From JABFXX01 sp964419605 (GTDB lineage: Bacteria; Myxococcota_A; Polyangia; Haliangiales; Haliangiaceae): a stretch of 64,000 bases of DNA. The position numbers were made by a program, and so were the translations under genes. Location of the stretch: contig CAYQQM010000015.1 in assembly GCA_964419605.1 (NCBI GenBank), forward strand, positions 6,429-70,428, in the 5' to 3' direction. Shown here piece after piece: positions 45,634-54,026 of this stretch. The notes beneath the pieces are model-generated. The model had not been told where the DNA came from. It searched no databases and worked only from the letters and a program-made list of their open reading frames with translations. Every line of letters starts with the position of its first letter. The first letter of the stretch is position 1.

Positions 45634-45966
45634 ATGGCAAGCGCCAACGTCAAAGAACTTACGGACTCGAACTTCGAATCGGAAGTCCTCAAGTCCGATG
45701 TACCCACCCTCGTGGATTTCTGGGCGGTCTGGTGCGGCCCATGCAAGCAAATTGCGCCAACGGTCGATGCGCTCGCCGATGACTACAAAGGTCGCCTGAA
45801 TGTGGCCAAGATGGACGTCGACCACCATCAGATCGTCCCGCAGCAATACGGAGTCCGATCCATTCCCACCCTGCTCATCTTCAAGGGTGGCAAAGTAGTC
45901 GGCCAGCTCGTGGGTGCACAACCTCGCTCTAAGCTCGAGGCCGAGATTCAAAAGCATATCGGCTAG
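45634..45966 (+). CDS. trxA: Thioredoxin
   Basis: 110 residues, the normal thioredoxin size. WCGPC is the redox-active pair in VDFWAVWCGPCKQIAP, and the cis-Pro is in SIPTLLIFKGG. It reduces disulphides in the cytoplasm and is recycled by thioredoxin reductase. GGAGG lies 8 bases before the ATG. The next gene starts 11 bases after the stop, so the thioredoxin, the PqqD-like/MidA-like protein and the ferredoxin reductase may form one transcript. Confidence 0.95.
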   Translation: MASANVKELTDSNFESEVLKSDVPTLVDFWAVWCGPCKQIAPTVDALADDYKGRLNVAKMDVDHHQIVPQQYGVRSIPTLLIFKGGKVVGQLVGAQPRSKLEAEIQKHIG

Positions 45967-45976
45967 CCCGCCCGCG

Positions 45977-47671
45977 ATGGCCCTGCCGCCCAAGCTTCGG
46001 CGATCGAGACACCTGTCGTGGTTTTCCCACATGGGAGCCGTGTATTTGTTCCACGATCTGTACGGCTATCTGATGGAAATGAGTCCAGATATTGCCGAGC
46101 TGGTCGAAGCGTTTGCCGAGCCCGCCCCTACTGCGGCGACACTCGACCGATTTGCCAACCGGTTTGGCGAAGCGGACTCTGCCACATTCGTCGACGTGTT
46201 TACAGCGCACAGCGTACTCGTTGATCCGGACGACGTCGAGGCGGATCTGATGTGGCCATTTGTTCCCATCAAAGGCCGATGGAATATCTGGCACCGTCGG
46301 GGCGACCAAATCACGCTCTATACCGCGTGGGGAGACCGCCCCGTTGCGCGCGTGGCGCTCGATGCCGAGCAGACCGCGATGTGGGATGCGTTCGACGGCG
46401 AAACCCGATTGTCCGAGCTCGCCAAGAACCACGACCCGACGAAGCTTGCGGCGTTGGTGCGCCAGCTCACGCACTCCGACGTTCAGGCCCTCAAATTGTC
46501 GATGCTGCCGTGGTCGACGTACGCCAAGCGCCCTGGTAGTGCACCGCCGTATCTCTCATCGACGATGCCCTATCCGCGGTGGCAGCCCGGAAGCCCCCCG
46601 GTGGAGCCTGTAGATTTAACCGTCTATCACCGCAACGACGTTGCGCACGGCGATACCCAATTCGATCACCACGAGACCACGCTATCGCATCTCTTTCGCG
46701 AACTCCATCCAGCGCTTGGCGGCCGCACCTACGGCACCGCGCTCGTCGACGCGTTGCTCGCACGAAAGCTGATCGGCGAAGGGCCGGTTCGCATCCTGGA
46801 GATCGGCGCTGGGCTCGGGTACGTCGCCCGCGACGTAATCGCGCGGCTTTCGGCAGGCGGCCGCAGCGTCGCGTACACGATCGTTGAACTCGCCCCGGCG
46901 CTGGCGGCGGCGCAGCAGCACCTACTGGGCAGCGCAGCCACCTGGGTCCAGGACGACGCCCTCACCGCAATCCTTCCGGATAACGCGTTCGACCTTGTGT
47001 TGTGCAACGAAATGGTCGGCGACCTACCGGCAAAACAACTCCATCGCTCCGAAGTAGGTCTAGCAGGCGACGATAGCGGCAGCGTCGATCGCGAACGACT
47101 GCGCGCGATATCGCCGCTGGCAGCCGAACTCTCCATTCCCCTCGACGACGCGCCCGATCCTTTCTACTTACAAACCGGTGCGTTTGAGCTCATCGCTCGA
47201 ATCTCGCGCTGGCTTGCGCCGGGTGGCACGGCGGTGGTCACCGAATTTGGCAACCTCAATGCATGGCCGCGATTGTCGACCCATCTCGATCACCCGGAAC
47301 TCTCTACCCACTTCGGCCACCTATTGCATATTGCGCGGGGACGAGGGCTCACGGGAGACTTCGAGTTTGTCATGGATTTGATCGAACTCGATCGCAACGA
47401 GCAAGGCCTTACCACCACGCGGAGCCAGTTCCGTGCACTGCGCGCCCTGGCCGCAGACGCCGGAATCGATCTGCCCAAGCTCGGGTTTACGCGCACCATG
47501 TTTGAGCAAACCGTTGCTGGAAAGCTCGCCTTGGATGCGATTGGGGATCTGCGGTTTGAGAAGATCGAAGATCGCCTTATGGGCCTCGTTCCCCACGAGT
47601 TTAAAGCGCTGATCTTGCGAAAGCCACATCCGGCTCACCCCGAGGCGCCACGACGCACCGTGGCGTGCTAG
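45977..47671 (+). CDS. PqqD-like plus MidA-like methyltransferase protein
   Basis: About 564 residues from ATG 45977; the frame further upstream lies inside trxA. The first 90 residues (RSRHLSWFSHMGAVYLFHDL, then MSPDIAELVEAFAEPA) and a second similar block (TLYTAWGDRPVARVALDAEQT) look like tandem PqqD/RRE-like winged helices that bind peptide leaders. From about 265, VRILEIGAGLGYVARDVI is SAM motif I, and LVLCNEMVGDLPAKQL resembles the MidA/NDUFAF7 methyltransferases. No leader peptide gene is evident nearby. The domain pairing is inferred from text similarity only. Confidence 0.65.
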   Translation: MALPPKLRRSRHLSWFSHMGAVYLFHDLYGYLMEMSPDIAELVEAFAEPAPTAATLDRFANRFGEADSATFVDVFTAHSVLVDPDDVEADLMWPFVPIKGRWNIWHRRGDQITLYTAWGDRPVARVALDAEQTAMWDAFDGETRLSELAKNHDPTKLAALVRQLTHSDVQALKLSMLPWSTYAKRPGSAPPYLSSTMPYPRWQPGSPPVEPVDLTVYHRNDVAHGDTQFDHHETTLSHLFRELHPALGGRTYGTALVDALLARKLIGEGPVRILEIGAGLGYVARDVIARLSAGGRSVAYTIVELAPALAAAQQHLLGSAATWVQDDALTAILPDNAFDLVLCNEMVGDLPAKQLHRSEVGLAGDDSGSVDRERLRAISPLAAELSIPLDDAPDPFYLQTGAFELIARISRWLAPGGTAVVTEFGNLNAWPRLSTHLDHPELSTHFGHLLHIARGRGLTGDFEFVMDLIELDRNEQGLTTTRSQFRALRALAADAGIDLPKLGFTRTMFEQTVAGKLALDAIGDLRFEKIEDRLMGLVPHEFKALILRKPHPAHPEAPRRTVAC

Positions 47672-47684
47672 CGTCGCCGACGAG

Positions 47685-48626
47685 ATGGCGAAACTGCTCG
47701 AGTACAACGCGACGCTGGTCGAGCGCGTAGACCTCACCGATGCTCTCGCGATTTTTCGCCTGCAGCCCGATCAGCCGCCGGCCTCCAGGCCGTGGTTCGT
47801 AGCGGGACAATATTGCGTGATCGGTGCCAACAATGCGCAGCGGCCGGAGCTCGGCTCGGTGCGAAGATCGATGTCGATCGCGTCGAGTCCAGAAGACGAT
47901 GGCCCCGTAGAATTTTATATTCGGTTCGTCAACAAGCCCGACTCTGAGAACCCGCTCACCCATCTGTTGTGGAAAATGAAGGCCGGCGATCGCTTGTACA
48001 TGCGCGTGGTGGCCGCAGGGGTGTTCACGATCCACGACACGATCGGCGCGGACGATCCGAGAATGCGCGTCATGGTCGCGGCCGGAACGGGATCCGCGCC
48101 ATTTGTCAGCATGGTGCGCAGCGAAGTGCGCCGCAATCCCGCAGCCGACCTGTCGAAGTGGGTGCTTCTCCACGGCGCGTCGTATCCCGCTGACCTCGGC
48201 TATCGCGACGAGCTGACGACGATTTGCCAGCGCAATCGGCTGCTATACTGGGGCACGGTAAGCCGTCCCAAAGCGGCGCCCACCTGGAACGGCGACACCG
48301 GCCGGGTCGAGGCGTTTTTCGACCCAACCCGGATCGGAGAACTCGAGTCCCGGCTCGGCCTACCCGCGGGGGGACTGACTCCCAACAACGCAGTGATCTA
48401 CATTTGCGGCCTCACGGGGACGATTGCGGGAACGATTGTCCCGCTCATCGATCGCGGTTTTGTGCCCGACTTCAAGCGCATTCGCGAGACCTTGGGGGTT
48501 CCTAGCCACGTCAAGGCGAGCGTATTCTACGAGCAGTACGACACGGAGCCCGTCATCAACATCAAAGACCCAGAGCTCACCGCGTCGCTGAAAGCGCGCA
48601 TGCAGGTCGCGCTGGCCAAACTGTAG
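47685..48626 (+). CDS. Ferredoxin-NADP reductase-like flavoprotein
   Basis: 313 residues, close to the Fpr family. RRSMSIASSPEDDGPVEF is the FAD-binding RxYS-type motif with Ser-Ile in place of Tyr. MVAAGTGSAPFVSM is the NAD(P) pyrophosphate motif, and VIYICGLTGTIAGTIV the C-terminal part. It should transfer electrons between NADPH and ferredoxin or flavodoxin. It starts 14 bases after the PqqD-like/MidA-like gene. Confidence 0.88.
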   Translation: MAKLLEYNATLVERVDLTDALAIFRLQPDQPPASRPWFVAGQYCVIGANNAQRPELGSVRRSMSIASSPEDDGPVEFYIRFVNKPDSENPLTHLLWKMKAGDRLYMRVVAAGVFTIHDTIGADDPRMRVMVAAGTGSAPFVSMVRSEVRRNPAADLSKWVLLHGASYPADLGYRDELTTICQRNRLLYWGTVSRPKAAPTWNGDTGRVEAFFDPTRIGELESRLGLPAGGLTPNNAVIYICGLTGTIAGTIVPLIDRGFVPDFKRIRETLGVPSHVKASVFYEQYDTEPVINIKDPELTASLKARMQVALAKL

Positions 48627-48661
48627 TGGACTCCCCCAACGCGCCGGTTGCGGACAGCCAG

Positions 48662-49045
48662 CTATTTCTTCCCGAACGATCGCACGATCTCTAAAAGTCC
48701 GTTGACCACTTCCGGCTTTTCGCGAAGGTCGGGATTCGACGGCATCCCGGGACTTTTTCCCAAAGCCTGTCCGCCGACGATGATGATCTTTTTGATGTCG
48801 TCATCCGAGATGGCTTGCTGCCACGCTGGATCTGCGTAGTTGCGCGGCTTCGGGTCGAGCGCAGCCGCGCCGGGACCGCTCCCCGTACCGTCGGCACCGT
48901 GACAGGTCATGCACCGCACGCGATAAATCTCGCGCGCCTCGGCGTTAGAGGTGACCTGGGGCCCTGCCCCGGCCGCCGCTTTCTCCTTCTTGTTGCAGCT
49001 TGCTACGAATAGTACAGCACACAGCGCGATCGAATACGGCTTCAT
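48662..49045 (-). CDS. Cytochrome c lipoprotein
   Basis: 127 residues. ATG at 49045 gives a leader MKPYSIALCAVLFVASC for lipid attachment. CMTCH binds the haem, and GKSPGMPSNPDLREKPE supplies the distal Met. The length fits a single-haem class I cytochrome. The frame stays open upstream through both repeats to 49519, but this extension is repeat-derived and rejected. It converges on the flavoprotein gene. Confidence 0.85.
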   Translation of the reverse strand: MKPYSIALCAVLFVASCNKKEKAAAGAGPQVTSNAEAREIYRVRCMTCHGADGTGSGPGAAALDPKPRNYADPAWQQAISDDDIKKIIIVGGQALGKSPGMPSNPDLREKPEVVNGLLEIVRSFGKK

Positions 49046-49147
49046 TTTGACCTCGGCAGCAGTTTGGATAAGCCGCGCACTCCGGCGAGCAAGAAAGATC
49101 GATAACACAAAGCGAGCCCAAGGCGAAATCCACGCCCCATCGAGGTT
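49046..49147. other. Gene-free stretch before the tandem elements
   Basis: Together with the two elements and 49513-49575, this forms the longest gene-free stretch of the window (49046-49575, 530 bp). The stretch before the elements holds the upstream region of the cytochrome c gene. The stretch after them has a 10-bp palindrome GCAACGTTGC (49535-49544) ahead of rubrerythrin. No RNA gene is seen. Confidence 0.5.
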
Positions 49148-49329
49148 AGGGCCCGCCGGATAATAAGTCGATCGGCTGCGGCTTCGCATCCCGGGCAGCT
49201 CGCGGCTTACGTCCTCCCTCCCTCGGTCGCCGTACCGACGGGTACGGCTCGGTCGGTCGGTCCGGGCGCGCTCGCGATCTGCTCCGGCCTGCTGTGCCTC
49301 GCTCGACGACTTATTTTCCGGCGGGCCCT
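49148..49329. repeat. Palindromic element type A, copy 2 (alternative arms)
   Basis: 182 bp. Arms start AGGGCCCGCCGGATAATAAG (49148) with a complement ending at 49329, one mismatch in 23. The core is identical to copy 3 except for the arms, which are completely different in their outer 12 bases. TTA flanks both sides of the 180-bp unit, consistent with a 3-bp target duplication. Confidence 0.9.
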
Positions 49330-49330
49330 T

Positions 49331-49512
49331 AGGCACTGTCCCTAAATAAGCTGATCGGCTGCGGCTTCGCATCCCGGGCAGCTCGCGGCTTACGTCCTCC
49401 CTCCCTCGGTCGCCGTACCGACGGGTACGGCTCGGTCGGTCGGTCCGGGCGCGCTCGCGATCTGCTCCGGCCTGCTGTGCCTCGCTCGACAGCTTATTTA
49501 GGGACAGTGCCT
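49331..49512. repeat. Palindromic element type A, copy 3
   Basis: 182 bp, one base after copy 2. Arms start AGGCACTGTCCCTAAATAAG and match perfectly over 23 bp. The central hairpin CCGTACC-GACG-GGTACGG (49413-49430) has its axis at 49421.5, the exact centre. Further paired blocks such as CAGCTCGCG against CGCGATCTG lie at symmetric positions, so the whole unit is one long imperfect hairpin. Confidence 0.92.
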
Positions 49513-49575
49513 TAGGCAATAAACTCCCGCCGCGGCAACGTTGCTGTCGGTCCCGCTCGGTGATACGAACTTGCC

Positions 49576-49998
49576 ATGGCTGAGCTCAAGGGATCCAAAA
49601 CCCATACCAATCTGAAAGAAGCATTTGCTGGCGAGTCGCAGGCGAACCGCCGCTATCTCTACTTCGCGAAGGTGGCGGATGTGGAAGGCCATCCCGATGT
49701 GGCGGGTCTATTTCGCGATACCGCCGAAGGCGAAACCGGGCACGCGCATGGCCACCTCGATTACCTCAAGCGCGTTGGCGATCCTGCCACCGGCGAGCCC
49801 CTCGGAGATACGGCAAAGAACCTGAAGGCTTCGATCGCGGGCGAAACCTACGAGTACACCACGATGTACCCTGGCTTTGCAAAGACCGCCCGCGAAGAGG
49901 GATTCACCGAAATTGCCGAGTGGTTCGAGACACTGGCTCGCGCGGAGCGCTCGCACGCGGGCAGGTTCCAGAAGGGCCTCGACTCGCTGGGCAAGTAG
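49576..49998 (+). CDS. Rubrerythrin without rubredoxin domain
   Basis: 140 residues, while classic rubrerythrin is about 190. The four-helix di-iron ligands are present: AGESQANRRYLYFA, EGETGHAHGHLDY, AGETYEYTTMY and ERSHAGRF. The C-terminal rubredoxin (CxxC) part is absent, so it needs an external electron donor. It should reduce hydrogen peroxide. It is followed by DUF3501, a known neighbour of rubrerythrin genes. Confidence 0.9.
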   Translation: MAELKGSKTHTNLKEAFAGESQANRRYLYFAKVADVEGHPDVAGLFRDTAEGETGHAHGHLDYLKRVGDPATGEPLGDTAKNLKASIAGETYEYTTMYPGFAKTAREEGFTEIAEWFETLARAERSHAGRFQKGLDSLGK

Positions 49999-50020
49999 TC
50001 GTACCCGTGTGAGCGCCCGA

Positions 50021-50064
50021 CCCGATGCTGACCGGATATTGACCGGATGTTGACCCGATGTTGA
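50021..50064 (+). repeat. Four 11-bp tandem repeats at the DUF3501 start
   Basis: Units CCCGATGCTGA, CCGGATATTGA, CCGGATGTTGA and CCCGATGTTGA follow each other without gaps. Two fully match at most positions (consensus CCSGATGTTGA). One unit is about one turn of DNA, so side-by-side protein binding is possible. The DUF3501 ATG lies in the last unit. Confidence 0.7.
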
Positions 50065-50657
50065 GAGACGCGAACTTGATACGACCCATCCTGCGCCACG
50101 ACATCAAGGGTCCCGCGATCTACGCGCAAATCCGCGATGACTATCGGAACCGAGTCATCGAACTGAAGAAGGCGCGGCGCGTTCTCGTTGGGGACCGGGT
50201 GGAACTCGTTTTCGACAACCGCCTCACGCTAACGCTGCAAATCGAGGAGACGTGTCGCCTCGAAAACCTCACCACCGATGAGCAGATCGGCGAGGAAATC
50301 CGGATCAACAACGAGTTGATGCCCACGGCAACATCGCTGGCCGCAACCCTGTTTATCGCATTGGCACACGGAGAAGACTCTCGCTTGGCGCTGGGTCAGT
50401 TGGTGGGACTAGATGAGCACGTCGTGCTGCACATTGGGCCGCATGCAATTCGCGCCGCGTTTGAACCAGGACGGTCCGAAGCTGACCGCATCAGCGCAGT
50501 CCAATACGTCCGCTACCCGCTGACCCCGGAAGCGCTGGCGGCGCTGCAACAACCCGGTACGTCCATCGCCGTCGAAATCGACCACCCGCACTACCGCTAT
50601 CGCACCGAATGCGATGCGGCGCTGCGGGCCTCACTCGCAGCGGACTTCGGAGCGTAA
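50058..50657 (+). CDS. DUF3501 family protein
   Basis: 199 residues. YAQIRDDYRNRVIELKKARRVLVGDRVELVFDN and the following RLENLTTDEQIGEEIRINNELMP are typical of DUF3501. This family is commonly next to rubrerythrin and Fe-S proteins, suggesting oxidative-stress or redox function, but its activity is unknown. The start codon falls inside the 11-bp repeats. Its TAA supplies the first base of the next palindromic element. Confidence 0.85.
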   Translation: MLRDANLIRPILRHDIKGPAIYAQIRDDYRNRVIELKKARRVLVGDRVELVFDNRLTLTLQIEETCRLENLTTDEQIGEEIRINNELMPTATSLAATLFIALAHGEDSRLALGQLVGLDEHVVLHIGPHAIRAAFEPGRSEADRISAVQYVRYPLTPEALAALQQPGTSIAVEIDHPHYRYRTECDAALRASLAADFGA

Positions 50658-50836
50658 GGACCCGTTCATGAATAACTTGCTCGCTCTCGCGGCCGATCCG
50701 TTCCGGCTGGCTTCGTTGCCGGCTCCGGTCCTCAAGTCACATCCGTCGAGGATGCTCCTTTCCGGTCCTCGCCGTCGCCTCGCCAGCCTGGCAGCTCGAC
50801 CGCGATCATCGATCAACCTATTCATGAACGGGTCCT
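50657..50836. repeat. Palindromic element type B, copy at a stop codon
   Basis: 180 bp. Arms AGGACCCGTTCATGAATAAC (50657) with a complement ending at 50836, perfect for 17 bp. The reverse complement of its core matches the copy at 59271-59448 (GAGCTGCC, GACCGGAGC, GGATCGGCCGCGAG). Its central stem CATCC-GTCGA-GGATG (50740-50754) is centred at 50747. It begins on the last A of the DUF3501 TAA stop. Confidence 0.88.
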
Positions 50837-50839
50837 GAA

Positions 50840-51391
50840 ATGGAACCGCGAGTTCATCGGAACCGTATTCCATGTTTGGTCGCTGCTTCGTTGCTAGTAA
50901 GCGGGTGCGGCGGCAACCGGGCGAAAATTGCCGCCGAGGCCGAGCGATTCAACTGCAAGCAGCGCGCAGCGTCGTACGTCGCCAGCAAACACATCGGCTG
51001 CGACGAACTCGGGGTGCTTATGGACTGCCATGACCACGGTCCCCGCCTCGTTCGCTGGTGTACCGACAAACAAGGCAACCGCCGAGAAGACAGCCGGTCG
51101 ATTACACCCGGAGAATTCGAAACCGCGTGGCGCGAAATCGACGCAACCGGCTGGCAGAACCTGCGCGACTGCGCCAACGGCAGTCTCGAGCGCACCGATC
51201 CGGTCTACGTATTCGACGTTAAGGACGATCAGCGCAAGGCGTCGTTTCAGTGCCAGACCCGAGTCATGCCGTTTCCGTACAACAACATCACGGACCCACT
51301 CGACTTGGCAGCAAACCAAGGCCGCAAGCAGTTGCGCGACGACGAGCCGGCTGAAGCGAAGGCACTGGACCATAAGGATAAGCAGCGGTAG
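50840..51391 (+). CDS. Hypothetical lipoprotein
   Basis: 183 residues. The leader MEPRVHRNRIPCLVAASLLVSGC carries a lipobox. Seven cysteines and many charged residues (CDELGVLMDCHDHGPRLVRWC) indicate a disulphide-stabilised periplasmic or surface domain. The last 30 residues are charged. It starts three bases after the palindromic element. No family is recognised. Confidence 0.6.
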   Translation: MEPRVHRNRIPCLVAASLLVSGCGGNRAKIAAEAERFNCKQRAASYVASKHIGCDELGVLMDCHDHGPRLVRWCTDKQGNRREDSRSITPGEFETAWREIDATGWQNLRDCANGSLERTDPVYVFDVKDDQRKASFQCQTRVMPFPYNNITDPLDLAANQGRKQLRDDEPAEAKALDHKDKQR

Positions 51392-51405
51392 GGAACCGTC
51401 ATATT

Positions 51406-52107
51406 GTGCCTAAGCCCCTCACCGGAACAACGGCGGTAATTACTGGCGCCAGTCGCGGCATCGGGCGGGCGATAGCGCTCCGCCTCGCGCAGGCGGGTGC
51501 TGACGTAGCGCTATGGGCCCGCGACGCACAGAATCTTGCCGCCGTTGCTTCCGAGATCAACACGAGTGGAGGCTCGGCTCGAGCGAGCGTCGTCGACATC
51601 ACCGATCCGGAGGCAGTCGATCGCGCCGCCGCAGACGTTGCCGAAACCATGCCTCCAGTCCGCACCCTGGTGAACAACGCCGGTGCCGTCCTGCGCAAGC
51701 CAACCCGTGCCATTACCAACGACGAATGGCGAGCGATGATGGCGGTTAACCTGGATGGGCATTTCTACGTAACCCGCGCCTTCCTTCCCGACTTGGAACG
51801 CCGCGGCGGTCGAATCATTAACATCGCGTCCCGCGCCGGCCGCGAAGGCACCGCGCTGCTCGCCGCATACTGTGCGGCCAAGCATGCCGTCGTCGGCTTC
51901 ACAAAGGCGCTTGCGGAAGAGCTGAGGGCTGGTAAGGTCTCCGTCAATGCAGTTTGCCCGGGCAGTGTGGATACTGGGATGTTGCAGATCGGATTACCCG
52001 ATGCGAGGCCAGACATGAGTCCAGACGACATTGCGCGAACGGTCTTGTTTTTGGCCTATGAAGCCCCGGCGGCACTAACGGGCGCCTGTATCGACGTGTT
52101 TGGCTAG
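51406..52107 (+). CDS. Short-chain dehydrogenase/reductase
   Basis: 233 residues. TGASRGIG binds NADP(H), NNAG stabilises the central sheet, and YCAAK is the catalytic Tyr-x-x-x-Lys, with Ser in NIASRAG. FabG-like SDRs reduce ketones, but the substrate is open. GTG start, 14 bases after the lipoprotein gene; the LON-domain gene begins nine bases after its stop. Confidence 0.88.
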   Translation: MPKPLTGTTAVITGASRGIGRAIALRLAQAGADVALWARDAQNLAAVASEINTSGGSARASVVDITDPEAVDRAAADVAETMPPVRTLVNNAGAVLRKPTRAITNDEWRAMMAVNLDGHFYVTRAFLPDLERRGGRIINIASRAGREGTALLAAYCAAKHAVVGFTKALAEELRAGKVSVNAVCPGSVDTGMLQIGLPDARPDMSPDDIARTVLFLAYEAPAALTGACIDVFG

Positions 52108-52116
52108 CTGGCGCAT

Positions 52117-52785
52117 ATGTGCGATACGCTCCCACCGGATCCTGAAACACTCGCCGCACTGCCGATATTCCCGTTGCCGAACGGGGTACTGCTTCCCGGG
52201 GGCCTGTTGCCGTTGCACGTATTCGAACCGCGGTATCGCGAGCTTACCCGCGATTGCCTTGCAGGGCACCAGTATATGGGCGTCGCGCGGCTACGCCCTG
52301 GATTTGAAACGACGTATTACGGGCGGCCACCGGTGTTTGACCGATTCGGCGTGGGCCGCATTATTTGCTCCGAGGAGCTTCGCGATGGCAGGTTCGCGCT
52401 TTTGCTTCGCGGCATTGCCCGGGTCGAAATCGCGCGCGAACTGCCAGCAGAACACCTATCGTACCGACGCGTCGAGGCCCGCCTTCTGCCCGACAGTCAG
52501 ATCGCGGAACGAGAGGCATTTGAGCTCCATCGCCGCTTAATTCAACTATGCGACCGGCTAGCTGCGGTAATCGATCACGGCGGACCACAGTTGCGCGAGA
52601 TGGTCCGCGAAGTAAACGACCCCGCAGCATGTGCCGACGCCATTGCGGCCGCCCTCGTCACCAACGCCGATGCTCGCCAAGAACTCCTAGAATCCCTGGA
52701 TCCAACGGTTCGAATCCAGCGCACGCTCAGCCACATTAGCCACATGTTGTGCGAACTCGCACCGTGCCACCGCACGGTAAATTGA
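52117..52785 (+). CDS. LON-substrate-binding-domain protein
   Basis: 222 residues. LPIFPLPNGVLLPGGLLPLHVFEPRYREL is the hallmark opening of the Lon N-terminal (LAN) domain, with GVGRIICSEEL and LLRGIARVEI following. There is no AAA or protease domain, so it is one of the stand-alone relatives thought to bind proteins. It converges with the AlbA_2 gene. Confidence 0.88.
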   Translation: MCDTLPPDPETLAALPIFPLPNGVLLPGGLLPLHVFEPRYRELTRDCLAGHQYMGVARLRPGFETTYYGRPPVFDRFGVGRIICSEELRDGRFALLLRGIARVEIARELPAEHLSYRRVEARLLPDSQIAEREAFELHRRLIQLCDRLAAVIDHGGPQLREMVREVNDPAACADAIAAALVTNADARQELLESLDPTVRIQRTLSHISHMLCELAPCHRTVN

Positions 52786-52788
52786 CGT

Positions 52789-53988
52789 TCACCGCCGCAC
52801 AACAACTCGAACCCAGTGATCGGAAACGTCGAACTGCGGAGGTGGATTGCCATTCTTCTTGAGCGCAGCGATTGCGGTTTGAATGCCGATCCCAAACCGC
52901 TGGACAAACCCGAGTCCCTTCATTGCCTCGGCGATGTTGGGATTTCGATATTCAGCTAACCCGGGTTGGCCGAAGTTGTCTTTGGTGACGTAACCGAACG
53001 GCCCCCCAGGACTAATGATCTCGACCCGATCACCAAACCAATTCACCTTTACGGGGGCGTGGGTGTGTTCGTAGCTGCGATGAATGAGCGCGTTCCGCAC
53101 GAACTGCTCCAGCGCGACCAGCGCGTAGTCAGATTGTCGAGTCTCGACGTCCCGAGAAACAATATCGACACGGGTTCGATTGTGGGCCTTGAATTTTGCA
53201 TCAATCCCCTGAACGACTTCCGCAAGTTTTCCATCGATGCGTTGTTCGTCGATGACTGGACTCGAAAGATCGGGACCGTCGAGTCGAAGAAACTGAATAT
53301 ACCCCCCAGCCACGATATCCGCTGGCCGGTTTCCCGCGACAAGAACGCCGAGTAAGGTAGGAGTCGGTTCGTTCACGGCGACAATCATCTTCGACGACGC
53401 AAGTCGCTCTTCAAAGCTGCGATCGTTGGCCGCCAAAATGTCGCTAGCGACGGTAGCCGGCAAATATTTCGATTCGTAGTAGTACCGGTCGAGATCCGAA
53501 AGGCGACTGCTTGGCAGTGGCTGAATATCAAACGGCCGATCGCGAAATCGCCGTTTTTCGTTGAGAATGGTTTCATCCTGTCTGCTCGCAATGCCCCGGC
53601 GAGGTCCGGTGCGAATCCAAATACGGCCATCGAGCCGAACGGGCGGCGCTTCTGCCGGCAGCACCGTGATCACAGCAACGTCTTTGCCCCCAAGGGTGCG
53701 CTTCGCGACCGTCATAGTGGGAGGCGGGGTGAGTTTTCCGTCCGATTTGATATCCGCTAGATTGCGCAGCAACTCGTCGCTGACGTCCAGGCCGGTGGGC
53801 GCCCCGTCATCACGAGCACCCACGAACACAACTCCCGGCAGTTTGTGATTCGGCAAGTCGTTTGCGAACGCACAAATCGCCTGCCGCAGTTTTTCCGGCG
53901 CATCGCCGCGAAACGACTCTTTTCGCTCGACGCGATCCGATTCAACCGCCGACATCAGGGCTTCGAGTTCTTGATCGCTCAGCTGCAT
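52789..53988 (-). CDS. AlbA_2 (Schlafen-type) ATP-binding protein
   Basis: About 399 residues from ATG 53988. ESDRVERKESFRGDAPEKLRQAICAFAND and GVVFVGARDDGAPTGLD are the AlbA_2 domain. The C-terminal ALEQFVRNALIHRSYEHTHAP and RVEIISPGGPFG resemble the divergent HATPase of this family, where FVRNALIHR contains the ATP-binding Asn-His. A GTG at 54030 overlaps the stop of the next gene upstream (GTGA) and would add 14 residues. Members act in DNA-linked regulation and several defence systems. GC looks lower than the neighbours. Confidence 0.82.
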   Translation of the reverse strand: MQLSDQELEALMSAVESDRVERKESFRGDAPEKLRQAICAFANDLPNHKLPGVVFVGARDDGAPTGLDVSDELLRNLADIKSDGKLTPPPTMTVAKRTLGGKDVAVITVLPAEAPPVRLDGRIWIRTGPRRGIASRQDETILNEKRRFRDRPFDIQPLPSSRLSDLDRYYYESKYLPATVASDILAANDRSFEERLASSKMIVAVNEPTPTLLGVLVAGNRPADIVAGGYIQFLRLDGPDLSSPVIDEQRIDGKLAEVVQGIDAKFKAHNRTRVDIVSRDVETRQSDYALVALEQFVRNALIHRSYEHTHAPVKVNWFGDRVEIISPGGPFGYVTKDNFGQPGLAEYRNPNIAEAMKGLGFVQRFGIGIQTAIAALKKNGNPPPQFDVSDHWVRVVVRR

Positions 53989-54026
53989 ACCGACGCCCCG
54001 CAAGTTACCGTAGGCAATGAACCTTG

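Noticed and set aside
48662..49519. A 285-residue minus-strand reading that includes both type A repeats upstream of cytochrome c.
   Set aside because: The added part repeats the same 46 residues twice because it is translated repeat DNA; the lipoprotein signal starts at ATG 49045.
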